Positions 53,656 to 61,417 of a stretch of 64,000 nt of DNA are shown here, one piece after another. The notes beneath the pieces are model-generated. The model was not told the origin of the DNA. It worked only from the letters and a program-made list of their open reading frames with translations, and did not search any database. The stretch's first letter is position 1. Each line of letters begins with the position of its first letter. The position numbers and the translations under genes are program-made. The stretch comes from JAUXFK01 sp034189035 (lineage in GTDB: Bacteria; Desulfobacterota; UBA8473): NCBI GenBank assembly GCA_034189035.1, contig JAXHVA010000009.1, positions 12,501 to 76,500 of the forward strand, given 5' to 3'.

Positions 53656-54447
53656 CTATACACCTAGGTATGCTTTGATGACTGCCGGATCCTCTTTTAT
53701 CTCATCTGGTGTGCCTTCGGCAATCTTCTTTCCCCAGTCGAGCGTCACAATCCGATCTGAGATATCCATCACCACATCCATCTCGTGTTCAACAAGCACG
53801 ATAGCCGGAGATTCCTTGATGATACTCTCCCACTTAGCCTCCTTGATATCGAGCACAAACCTTGCCATATCTTCCTTTTCCTCCATATTCATCCCTGCCA
53901 TAGGTTCATCGAGGAGGAGAACCTTTGGCTCCATTGCCAGCGCTCGCCCCAGTTCCACCCTCTTTCTCACACCATAGGGGAGTATACCTACATACTGATG
54001 TCTATAAGGCTGCAATTCAAGAAAATCCATTATATATTCTGCCTGTCTTCTATGTTCCACCTCACTTCTCAGAGCCAACCCAAAGTAAAAAAGACCCGAA
54101 AGAAAGCCTTGCTTCATCATAATATGTCTCCCTGCCAAAAGATTATCTACAGTGGAAAGTCCTGTATAGAGGGCCAGGTTCTGAAATGTCCTCGCAATCC
54201 CCATAGCAGCGATTCTGCTCGGTTTGAGATCATTGATCCGTTTTTCTTGAAAATATATATCTCCTTTTTGAGGACGATAGAATCCGGATATAGAGTTGAG
54301 GATGGAGGTCTTTCCTGAACCATTGGGGCCTATAATAGCCAATATTTCATCTCTGTTGATATATAAATCCACACCTGAAAGTGCATGTACCCCACCAAAT
54401 GACAGATGAATTCCTTCCAAACTCAAAATATTCTTTTTTGTTTTCAT
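53656..54447 (-). CDS. livG: ABC transporter ATP-binding protein LivG
   Basis: The 263-residue ATPase has Walker A GPNGSGKTS, signature-like LPYGVRKRVELGRALAMEPK and Walker B VLLLDEPMAGM. LivG enzymes carry the degenerate YG-type signature as seen here. It is the first gene of the operon livG-livF-ligase-livH-livM-lipoprotein-binding protein. No strong ribosome-binding site is visible. Confidence 0.93.
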   Translation of the reverse strand: MKTKKNILSLEGIHLSFGGVHALSGVDLYINRDEILAIIGPNGSGKTSILNSISGFYRPQKGDIYFQEKRINDLKPSRIAAMGIARTFQNLALYTGLSTVDNLLAGRHIMMKQGFLSGLFYFGLALRSEVEHRRQAEYIMDFLELQPYRHQYVGILPYGVRKRVELGRALAMEPKVLLLDEPMAGMNMEEKEDMARFVLDIKEAKWESIIKESPAIVLVEHEMDVVMDISDRIVTLDWGKKIAEGTPDEIKEDPAVIKAYLGV

Positions 54448-54711
54448 AAAAGATCAATCTAAAGGTTCAAAGATAAAACAGTCTTGGAGAGTGGCTCCTT
54501 TTTTAAAGACGCTAAATACTCTTAAATTTATCTAAAAAACCTATCGCATATCAAAAATAGGAAGAGATACAAAAGACAACAGATAAGCAAAGGATTGCAG
54601 GATAGGCGAAAGTAATAAGGGTTAATCGTTTTTTTGCAAACAGAGTGGGATTTTATGAAAGATTTGGCCTTTTCTAACCCGAAAAGAGTTTTTTTTTAGG
54701 AAAATGATAGG

Positions 54712-54735
54712 TTCCACACCAAAAAGGGTGTGGAA
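54712..54735 (-). terminator. Hairpin after the amidohydrolase gene, probable terminator
   Basis: TTCCACACC (54712-54720) pairs with GGTGTGGAA (54727-54735) around a six-base loop, about ten bases beyond the stop codon at 54743. The T tract is weak on the minus strand (TATCATTTTCC). Confidence 0.6.
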
Positions 54736-54742
54736 GCCTTAT

Positions 54743-55591
54743 TTAAATACCAAATATTTTCTCTGCGTTTTTATAAAAAACGTTCTCCAATACCTCTGGT
54801 TTATAACACTCTGCTTCCCAATCCTTAACCAAACGTTCAAAGGTAAAAAAAGGATAATCTGAGCCAAACAGGATCTTTGTCTTAAGCCGACTATTGGTTT
54901 CTTTCTTCAGCTCTTCAGGGAAGTATTTTGGCGACCAGCCATGAACCTCATTGTACACATTGGCCTTATGTACCAAAACCGAGATCATCTCACTATGAAA
55001 TGGCCATGGGCAATGGGCACCTATAATTGTCAGTTCCGGGAATTGAGCAGCAACATCATCTATATTTGGTATAGGCCTTTCAGTGGCTAAGCGTACCCCC
55101 ATTCCACCCGGGGTACCAGCCCCAAATGCTGTGTGTCCAACACTTATTTTGATAGGAACTTTTTTATCGCAACATAGTTTATAGATTGGAAGGAGTTTCT
55201 CGTCATTTGCAGGCACACCTGTCGAAGCCCCATAGTAAAATATGCCAAATGAACCCGTTTTATCGATATATTTTGCTAGTTCATCTAAATAATTGTCCAT
55301 ATCAAGATCTGGATTATAAGGTGCCCAACTTCCATAAACAACGTCTGGATAGCCACTCTTTAATTTGGCCATATAATCCCCTATCTCCTCCATTTCGCTA
55401 AAACTACTCGGAGTCGGGACAAGGAATATACCCTTTACCTCATTCTCCCTAAAGTACTGCATCATCTCTTCTTCTGTTTGATAATACGGAATCTTTGTTT
55501 TGAATGTCATTTCAAAAAACCCTTTCATGGATTCAGGAAACAATGCACCCTTTTTTGTGGTCATCTGTGATTGGAGATCGATTACTTTCAT
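54743..55591 (-). CDS. Amidohydrolase-2 family protein with the first metal motif replaced
   Basis: The 282-residue TIM-barrel protein belongs to the amidohydrolase-2/decarboxylase (ACMSD-like) family. It has KVPIKISVGHTAFG, LTIIGAHCPWPFHSEM with a His in the third metal strand, and the catalytic Asp in ILFGSDYPFF. The N-terminal metal motif that normally reads D-x-H-x-H reads IDLQSQ, so both histidines are replaced by Gln7 and Gln9. It may be a metal-independent or mis-annotated member, or inactive. The start ATG follows GAGGGAA. It is between the liv operon and the thiolase. Confidence 0.78.
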   Translation of the reverse strand: MKVIDLQSQMTTKKGALFPESMKGFFEMTFKTKIPYYQTEEEMMQYFRENEVKGIFLVPTPSSFSEMEEIGDYMAKLKSGYPDVVYGSWAPYNPDLDMDNYLDELAKYIDKTGSFGIFYYGASTGVPANDEKLLPIYKLCCDKKVPIKISVGHTAFGAGTPGGMGVRLATERPIPNIDDVAAQFPELTIIGAHCPWPFHSEMISVLVHKANVYNEVHGWSPKYFPEELKKETNSRLKTKILFGSDYPFFTFERLVKDWEAECYKPEVLENVFYKNAEKIFGI

Positions 55592-55618
55592 TTTTATTCC
55601 CTCAATTTTTGGTTACAT

Positions 55619-55774
55619 TAACTCAATTTCCATCCAGAAATCAGTGATTTTATTCAAAATCAAAAAAACGAAGATTTCAACCTCAAAAATATCTTGATAT
55701 AAATTAGAGTGATTAAAATCTGACTCAGATACAGAGATTGGGCGAAAGGATAATTTCTGGATGGAAACTCACTA
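55619..55774 (-). repeat. Dispersed inverted-repeat element, near-complete copy
   Basis: It starts TAACTCAATTTCCATCC and ends TTTCTGGATGGAAACTCACTA. The internal GAAGATTTCAACCTC and GATTAAAATCTGACTCAGA match the reversed orientation, like the copy at 3239. It lies directly upstream of the amidohydrolase start. Confidence 0.8.
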
Positions 55775-55867
55775 TAAAACAAATATCTTCCTATATTACA
55801 CTGAAATTTATAGTATAAACCATATAAAGGTGTCAAGGGAAAACCATTACAAATTATTGCCCCTTAT

Positions 55868-57034
55868 TCATCTTTCTAAAACCACTGCGACCCCCTGTCC
55901 CCCGCCACAACATAAGGAAACCAAGCCATGTTTAGCGTTTCGTTTTTTCATCTCATGAATCAGTGTAACTGTAATCTTGGCACCTGTACAACCAATTGGA
56001 TGGCCAAGGGCAAGTGCGCCACCGTTGACATTTACAATATCCCTATTTAACTCGAGTTCTTTTTCACAGGCCAGGTATTGTACAGCGAATGCCTCATTGA
56101 TCTCAATAAGGTCTATCTGATCTAAACTGAGCCCTGCCTTATTAACTGCCTTTGGAATTGCATAAACAGGGCCAAGGCCCATGTACGCAGGGTCAAGACC
56201 AACTACAGCATAAGATTTAAAGCTTGCCAACGGCTCAAGACCCAGTTCATCGGCCTTTTCTTTAGACATCATAAGCAGAGCAGCTGCACCATCACTTATA
56301 GGTGAAGCTGTTCCAGCAGTAACTGTTCCTTCTGGTATATAAACTGGCCTCAGTCTCGATAATTTCTCTATGGTTGTGTCTGATCTGATGATTTCATCCG
56401 TATCAAATACAACTGGTTCCCCCTTCTTCTGTGGGATACTCAAAGGTACTATCTCATCTTTAAATCTCCCCTCTGAAGTAGCCTTCCATGCTCTCATATG
56501 GCTCATGTATGCAAACTCGTCCTGCTCTTCTCTTTTTATATCGTACTTCTTCTGTAAATTCTCGGCAGTTACTCCCATATTATTCCCTTCAAATTTGGGA
56601 GGTGAGTTGATAGCGAATGTAAATACTGGGAATGTTCTTTGATAGGCTTCTGCAGGCTTCAACATAATATAAGCCCAACGAGTCATATTTTCTGCACCGC
56701 CAACAATAAAGACCTCTCCATTGCCTGTCTGGATGGATTGAGCCGCACTGATAATGGTTTGTAAACCGGATGCGCATGTCCTTTGGACAGTCATTGCACC
56801 GATTGAAGTTGGCAACCCGGCCTCCAAAAGTGCATAGCGAGCAAGATTGCTAATCGTCTCTTGCCCTCTGCATCCCATATAAACTTCATCTATTATCTCC
56901 GGGTTAATCCCACTTCTGTCTACGACCTCCTTTATTACAAAAGCTGCCAAATTTTCTACAGGAATATCCTTTAAAGCCCCACTGGCTCTACCCGCTGGTG
57001 TTCTGACCGCTGTGGTAATTACTGCTTCTTTCAT
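55868..57034 (-). CDS. Acetyl-CoA acetyltransferase (thiolase)
   Basis: The 388-residue thiolase has the nucleophile TVQRTCASGLQTI (Cys87), the NEAFAVQ segment, the His motif GGALALGHPIGCTGAKI and the last catalytic Cys in CCGGGQG. It cleaves or condenses acetyl-CoA with acyl-CoA. AGGAGG precedes the ATG at 57034. An upstream in-frame extension runs through a repeat copy and is rejected. It is near the CoA-transferase and other acyl-CoA genes in the same direction but not closely spaced with them. Confidence 0.95.
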   Translation of the reverse strand: MKEAVITTAVRTPAGRASGALKDIPVENLAAFVIKEVVDRSGINPEIIDEVYMGCRGQETISNLARYALLEAGLPTSIGAMTVQRTCASGLQTIISAAQSIQTGNGEVFIVGGAENMTRWAYIMLKPAEAYQRTFPVFTFAINSPPKFEGNNMGVTAENLQKKYDIKREEQDEFAYMSHMRAWKATSEGRFKDEIVPLSIPQKKGEPVVFDTDEIIRSDTTIEKLSRLRPVYIPEGTVTAGTASPISDGAAALLMMSKEKADELGLEPLASFKSYAVVGLDPAYMGLGPVYAIPKAVNKAGLSLDQIDLIEINEAFAVQYLACEKELELNRDIVNVNGGALALGHPIGCTGAKITVTLIHEMKKRNAKHGLVSLCCGGGQGVAVVLER

Positions 57035-57099
57035 TTCTCCTCCTTTTTGGCAATTCACCCTACAACGAAATTTAGCCTTTGTCCTCAAATGGGTATAAT

Positions 57100-57158
57100 C
57101 TTTTTTATTTTTGCCTTGTATGAAATTAATCGTTTCCGGATGGAGGCTCATCACATTT
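57100..57158 (+). repeat. Partial dispersed repeat, right half
   Basis: The block ATTTTTGCCTTGTATGAAAT, then TAATCGTTTCCGGATGGAGGCTC, matches the right half of the family with ten or so substitutions. The left half is not recognisable. It lies just upstream of the thiolase start. Confidence 0.5.
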
Positions 57159-57225
57159 GTAAAATGAATCGCCCATAAATATTTACGGACTAAAAATTAA
57201 CAAGCAATACTCAAATACTCCTCTA

Positions 57226-57534
57226 TTATGTGATTCGGTATGTTGGCCTTTGAAGATGCTCCCCTTTGCAATTCGGGCATCGGCTGGGACAATTAAAGCG
57301 CTTCCGGTTTTTAAACACATACCCACACACCAGACAACAAAAAGGTTGAACGATAAGTTTCTGTCCCTTATTCGCTATTGAACGAGAAATATGAGAAAGA
57401 TGCCCATAGACATCCTTTTCCCTAATTCCAGCAGCCTGGGAAAGTTCTCTAACGTTCATATCCTTTTCACTCAATAGCATAACTATATACTGTCGCACGG
57501 TTTTTTCATGACTCTGAAGCCCTGCTTCATTCAT
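57226..57534 (-). CDS. HTH plus zinc-ribbon transcriptional regulator (COG3357-like)
   Basis: The 102-residue protein has an ArsR-like helix-turn-helix (QYIVMLLSEKDMNVRELSQ, AGIREKDVYGHLSHISRS). A C-terminal zinc ribbon follows with CCLVCGYVF and CPSRCPNCKG. The combination is the predicted HTH-Zn-ribbon family. I use the ATG at 57534 after GGGGGAATA; a longer start would overlap the flavodoxin gene by about 50 bases. It is downstream of the flavodoxin gene and probably co-transcribed. Confidence 0.8.
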   Translation of the reverse strand: MNEAGLQSHEKTVRQYIVMLLSEKDMNVRELSQAAGIREKDVYGHLSHISRSIANKGQKLIVQPFCCLVCGYVFKNRKRFNCPSRCPNCKGEHLQRPTYRIT

Positions 57535-57571
57535 AAGGGTATTCCCCCAAGACAAACTGAAACATACATGG

Positions 57572-58033
57572 TCAATATATCTTCGCCTCACAGCCAGCGG
57601 CAATCGTCTTGCCCAATTCTTCACATTTAGCCAGTATCTCAGGAAGTAATTCTTTCCTTGATATTACTGGGTCAAATACTTTTTTAAATTGATATCCAAT
57701 ACATATGCGTTCTATAGCGCTCAATGCCCCCCTTCCATCATTGCCTGCACTAATAAAAACCACATACGGCTTCTTAAAGACCCCCTTTTCCCCACGCGCC
57801 TTATTATACGTTCTGTCAAAGAAGTCCTTAACCATGCCAGACATATATCCAAAGTATTCTGGTGTGCCAATTGCCAGGCCATCACATTCTATAAGATCCT
57901 TTAGCGTTGCATCTTTTGCCCTTTTCAGGATAACCTCAACATTCTCTATCGATTGAGCTCCTTTAACAATGCTTTCCGCCATTTTTTGGGTGTTGCCTGT
58001 CTGTGAGTGGTAAACAACCAAAATCCTGCACAC
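57572..58033 (-). CDS. Flavodoxin/NAD(P)H-dependent FMN oxidoreductase
   Basis: The 153-residue flavodoxin-fold protein has the FMN phosphate loop VVYHSQTGNTQKMAESI (residues about 7-23), the isoalloxazine loops GTPEYFGYMSGMVKDFFDR and SAGNDGRGAL. It is of the WrbA-like group, but no quinone substrate is known. The start is GTG at 58033 with GGAGG eight bases upstream. It is between the CoA-transferase gene (41 bases upstream) and the HTH-zinc-ribbon regulator. Confidence 0.88.
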   Translation of the reverse strand: MCRILVVYHSQTGNTQKMAESIVKGAQSIENVEVILKRAKDATLKDLIECDGLAIGTPEYFGYMSGMVKDFFDRTYNKARGEKGVFKKPYVVFISAGNDGRGALSAIERICIGYQFKKVFDPVISRKELLPEILAKCEELGKTIAAGCEAKIY

Positions 58034-58074
58034 AGCAAATTCCTCCTCAAAAAGCCTTCTTGTATAGCCAGCTT

Positions 58075-59286
58075 CTATGAGATTACCTTTCCCTTTTTTA
58101 ACTGCGCGATTTCCTGCTCAGTGTATTTTCCATATACCCTTAAAATCTCTTCGCTGTTTTCTCCTAACCGAGGAGCAATTTTTCTCGTCCCTGCTTGCGC
58201 CCCGCTAAAGTGGACAGGGAAACCTGGAAACTTCAAGCTCCCAAAGGAGTCATCTTCCATCTCATCTATATAATTTGCTTTCACTTGTGGGTCATCTTTA
58301 AGGTCTGTTGGTCGATTAACCTCACAGACAAAAAGATCATTTTTTTTAAAAATATCGAGCCACTCATCACGGATCTTTGTTTTGAAAGTTTTATCAAGCA
58401 AAGCAATGATCTCATTCGAGCTTTCATCTGATCTCTTTTCCAATGTGTCAAACTTCGGATTCTTTTCCAACTCAGGATGGCCGATAGCTTTACAAAAGCG
58501 TCTCCAATCTCCACCAGGCTGAAGGGTAATAACAAACCATTTCTCGTCCTTGCAACTGTAATAGTTTCGAGTAGGATCAGTATCCATCCGTTCGTGTCGT
58601 GGGACGTCCTGATTGAGCCATAGAGCATTTAAGAAATTAAAATAACTCAAATGTAAGGCTGCTCCCAAAATTGATGTCTGGATTTCCTGTCCTTTCCCAG
58701 TACGCTCTCTCATAAAAAGGGCTGTAATGATAGCCTGAGCTAAAATAATGGCAGTTGTCTGATCGATTAACCCGAATTGGGAGAGAATAGGAGGCATATT
58801 CGGCTCTCCCATACTATACATAATTCCTGATCTTGCCTGGCCTTGAAAATCGAATCCACCTTGATTCCTATCAGGCCCCTTAGGTCCATAACCTGACACA
58901 GAGGCATAAACCAAACGATCATTACATCTGGAAAGGATAGGACAGGTCATTCCCATCTTTTCGACGGTTTTCCTTCGGAGATTTGTTACAAAAACATCGA
59001 AGTGCGGGATAATGCGATACACAATCTTTCTTCCCTCTTCTTTGTTTAGATCAATACCAACTGATTTCTTGTTTCGATTCGAGGCTTCAAAGAAGAGATT
59101 CCCTTTTTCAGGCAAACTAAAAGAATTCTGTCCAAAACGGCTACGACGTCGTATTGGATCACCGATACTACGTTCTTCTATCTTAATCACATCAGCCCCC
59201 AAATCGCCAAGAATAGCAGTACCTCCAGGGCCTGCATGGAAAATACCCCACTCTAAAATACGAATCCCTTCCAGCGGATACATCAT
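58075..59286 (-). CDS. Family III CoA-transferase (CaiB/BaiF type)
   Basis: The 403-residue family III CoA-transferase moves CoA between carboxylic acids. It has GIRILEWGIFHAGPGGTAILGDLGADVIKIE at the N-terminus and the catalytic Asp146 in GGFDFQGQARSG. The C-terminal domain includes HPELEKNPKFDT and FPVHFSGAQAGTRKIAPRLGEN. An ATG at 59286 is followed by a second in-frame ATG; AGAGGGAAG precedes it. Its neighbourhood of ligase, thiolase and amidohydrolase suggests an aromatic or fatty acid degradation role. Confidence 0.93.
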   Translation of the reverse strand: MMYPLEGIRILEWGIFHAGPGGTAILGDLGADVIKIEERSIGDPIRRRSRFGQNSFSLPEKGNLFFEASNRNKKSVGIDLNKEEGRKIVYRIIPHFDVFVTNLRRKTVEKMGMTCPILSRCNDRLVYASVSGYGPKGPDRNQGGFDFQGQARSGIMYSMGEPNMPPILSQFGLIDQTTAIILAQAIITALFMRERTGKGQEIQTSILGAALHLSYFNFLNALWLNQDVPRHERMDTDPTRNYYSCKDEKWFVITLQPGGDWRRFCKAIGHPELEKNPKFDTLEKRSDESSNEIIALLDKTFKTKIRDEWLDIFKKNDLFVCEVNRPTDLKDDPQVKANYIDEMEDDSFGSLKFPGFPVHFSGAQAGTRKIAPRLGENSEEILRVYGKYTEQEIAQLKKGKVIS

Positions 59287-59512
59287 AGCTTCCCTCTGTC
59301 CCTTTGTGAATTGACCGAACATAAATGTATTAAAAACAGCGTATTGATTTAGCCCTATGAAACAGAAACCGCTGGAAAAGCTTCAAAAAGCTAAACTTTT
59401 ATAAAACAAGAAACAATATAGGCGTATAATTTTTATCCAATGTTTCAGTATCTTTGGTGAATAAATAAAAAAAGTATAGGATAATGGTGTTGGGGTGTCA
59501 ATGAAAAACGAT
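59287..59512. other. Intergenic region upstream of the CoA-transferase
   Basis: AT-rich sequence between the CoA-transferase start and the next repeat copy. A promoter for the CoA-transferase should lie here but no clear pair was chosen. Confidence 0.35.
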
Positions 59513-59666
59513 TAGATAGTGTCCATCCATAAATGGCGCTTTTGCTCAACCTCTATGTCATGCTCAGATTTCAATCTTCAAAAAATAATAATATATTTAC
59601 GTGATTAAAATCTTCGACTTCCTTGACCTTGAACACAAGTACTCATTTCTGGATGGTCACTCGAAT
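59513..59666 (+). repeat. Dispersed inverted-repeat element, best-preserved copy
   Basis: It starts TAGATAGTGTCCATCCATAA and ends ACTCATTTCTGGATGGTCAC. The arms are imperfectly complementary: GTGTCCATCC at the left and GGATGG-CAC at the right, with inner pair CAGATTTCAATCTTC and ATTAAAATCTTCGAC. Length is about 154 bp with no ORF. This copy was used to read the family consensus. Confidence 0.82.
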
Positions 59667-59727
59667 GAAAGGTGTCGTGTCTGGCTTGATATGATCCCAT
59701 TGTGTCTTGTACATATGATGCAAGTAA

Positions 59728-61140
59728 CTACGCTATTAGTTTATCATTAATAGAGTAAAATGTTGTTCCTTGTTCTTGCTCAATATCTGGTTCTGTTGAA
59801 AGCCAATCGAAAAATAAATCTACACACTCTGGACAAAGCTGTGTACCACTTGCATCCCTGATGATTTCTAATGCTTTTTCTATTTCCATGCCTCGACGGT
59901 ATGGACGATCACTGGTAAGGGCATGGTAGATATCCGCAACAGCAGTAATTCGAGCCCAAAAGGGAATCTTTTCATTCTTCAGCCCATCTGGATATCCCTC
60001 ACCGTCGAATCTCTCATGGTGATGTAAAATTATAGGTATAATCTCAGTAAGACTTGGGATAGGGCTTAGTATACCTGCACCTATAGTTGGGTGCCGTTTA
60101 ACTATTTCATATTCTTCATCAGTGAGTCTTCCTTCTTTCAACAGAATTGCATCAGGAACCCCGATCTTGCCCAGATCATGCAATCTGGCACCGATCCTTA
60201 TCTTCTCAATTTCATCAGGTTCTTCGTTTATTTTATTGGCCATGCCTGTAACAATACTTGCCACAGTTTCAGAATGGCCTCGTGTGTAGGCATCACGAGC
60301 TTCTAGCGCCTGAATGAGACTGGTAATGCTTGCCAGCATTGAATTTCTCTCAACTTCAAGTCGTTCCCTATCTTTAAGCAAAAAGAGATACTGATCAGAC
60401 AAAAGTTTCTCTACAGTTATTATCAGTTGTTCCAGATTGAATGGTTTTACTAAATACGAACTCACTCCTCGCTGTAACATACGGCGCATAATTGCCCTTT
60501 CGTTGTTAGAACTCATGATAACAAAAGGGATAGACGCGGTATCAGGATCAGTTTGTACTTTTTCATAAAGGGTCATTCCATCCATTACTGGCATACCTAT
60601 ATCACTAAGAATGAGGTCTGGGTACTGGTATTGCATGAAATCAAGGGCCTCTTTTCCGTTTTGTGCAGTGATAACCTTGAAGCCTGCCTGGGCAAGTCCG
60701 TCCCCAACTACTTTGAGTGTGGTTTTAGAATCATCAACGATTAAAATCAAACGGCTACGTTGAAACCTAGCCTTACCTAAGACATCATCCAATGTTTTAT
60801 AAAGTTCTTTTTCTACATTGGACTTCGGAATATATGCAATAGCACCGGCTTGAAAGCCAAGACCAATATCCATATCGCCCTCATGAGAGCTAATTATAAT
60901 TATTGGGATTCCTCTAGTTATAGGGTTTCTTTTAAGTTGTTGACACAGATTAATCCCATTTAATCGCGGCATATCTACATCTGTTATGATAAGATCAAAC
61001 TCATTTTTTAGGGCAATCTTGAGGGCTTCTTTTCCATCTAATGCTAAGGTAACTTCTGCACCGTAATCCTTAAGCTTCTTTGCTAATAATTTCTGTATCA
61101 ACGGGCTATCATCAACGATAAGTATACGTGGGACGAACAT
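59728..61140 (-). CDS. Dual-receiver response regulator with HD-GYP c-di-GMP phosphodiesterase
   Basis: The 470-residue protein has two receiver domains. REC1 reads ILIVDDSPLIQKLLA... IITDVDMPRLNG with the phosphoacceptor Asp near residue 54. REC2 reads LILIVDDSKTTLKVV... ILSDIGMPVMDG. A helical linker follows, then the HD-GYP domain: RLHDLGKIGVPDAIL, HHHERFDGEGYPDGL and DRPYRRGME. It should degrade cyclic di-GMP when phosphorylated. The ATG at 61140 is preferred over the TTG just upstream. It is downstream of the GAF-PilB gene in the same direction, so the two may be linked to type IV pilus control. Confidence 0.93.
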   Translation of the reverse strand: MFVPRILIVDDSPLIQKLLAKKLKDYGAEVTLALDGKEALKIALKNEFDLIITDVDMPRLNGINLCQQLKRNPITRGIPIIIISSHEGDMDIGLGFQAGAIAYIPKSNVEKELYKTLDDVLGKARFQRSRLILIVDDSKTTLKVVGDGLAQAGFKVITAQNGKEALDFMQYQYPDLILSDIGMPVMDGMTLYEKVQTDPDTASIPFVIMSSNNERAIMRRMLQRGVSSYLVKPFNLEQLIITVEKLLSDQYLFLLKDRERLEVERNSMLASITSLIQALEARDAYTRGHSETVASIVTGMANKINEEPDEIEKIRIGARLHDLGKIGVPDAILLKEGRLTDEEYEIVKRHPTIGAGILSPIPSLTEIIPIILHHHERFDGEGYPDGLKNEKIPFWARITAVADIYHALTSDRPYRRGMEIEKALEIIRDASGTQLCPECVDLFFDWLSTEPDIEQEQGTTFYSINDKLIA

Positions 61141-61339
61141 CAATTGACCCTTTTCTAAATGTTATGATAAACTGTGACAAAAGCAGGTGTAATGTAGGAA
61201 ACTTATTTATATAATGATTCAATAATACACTATATACAATCGGCATATTCTAAATAAACTAAAGGGCTATATTGTCCTGTTTGACAAAATTATTCGTCAC
61301 TGCTGGTAAGTTTTCTTTAATTCATCTATTAAACTCTCC

Positions 61340-61404
61340 GAGTATATTCTTCACTTTCCTTGACCTTGAACAGAATCACTCATTTCTAGATGGACACTGA
61401 CTAT
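61340..61404 (+). repeat. Partial dispersed repeat, right half
   Basis: The block TTCACTTTCCTTGACC and GAACAGAATCACTCATTTCTAG followed by ATGGACACTGACTA is nearly identical to the right half of the copy at 59513. The left half is not evident. It lies just downstream of the GAF-PilB gene. Confidence 0.7.
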
Positions 61405-61417
61405 AAAAAAGCCAGAC

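Noticed and set aside
57035..57154. 40-residue N-terminal extension of the thiolase
   Set aside because: It is the translated partial inverted repeat; the ATG at 57034 has a good ribosome-binding site and gives the normal family length.
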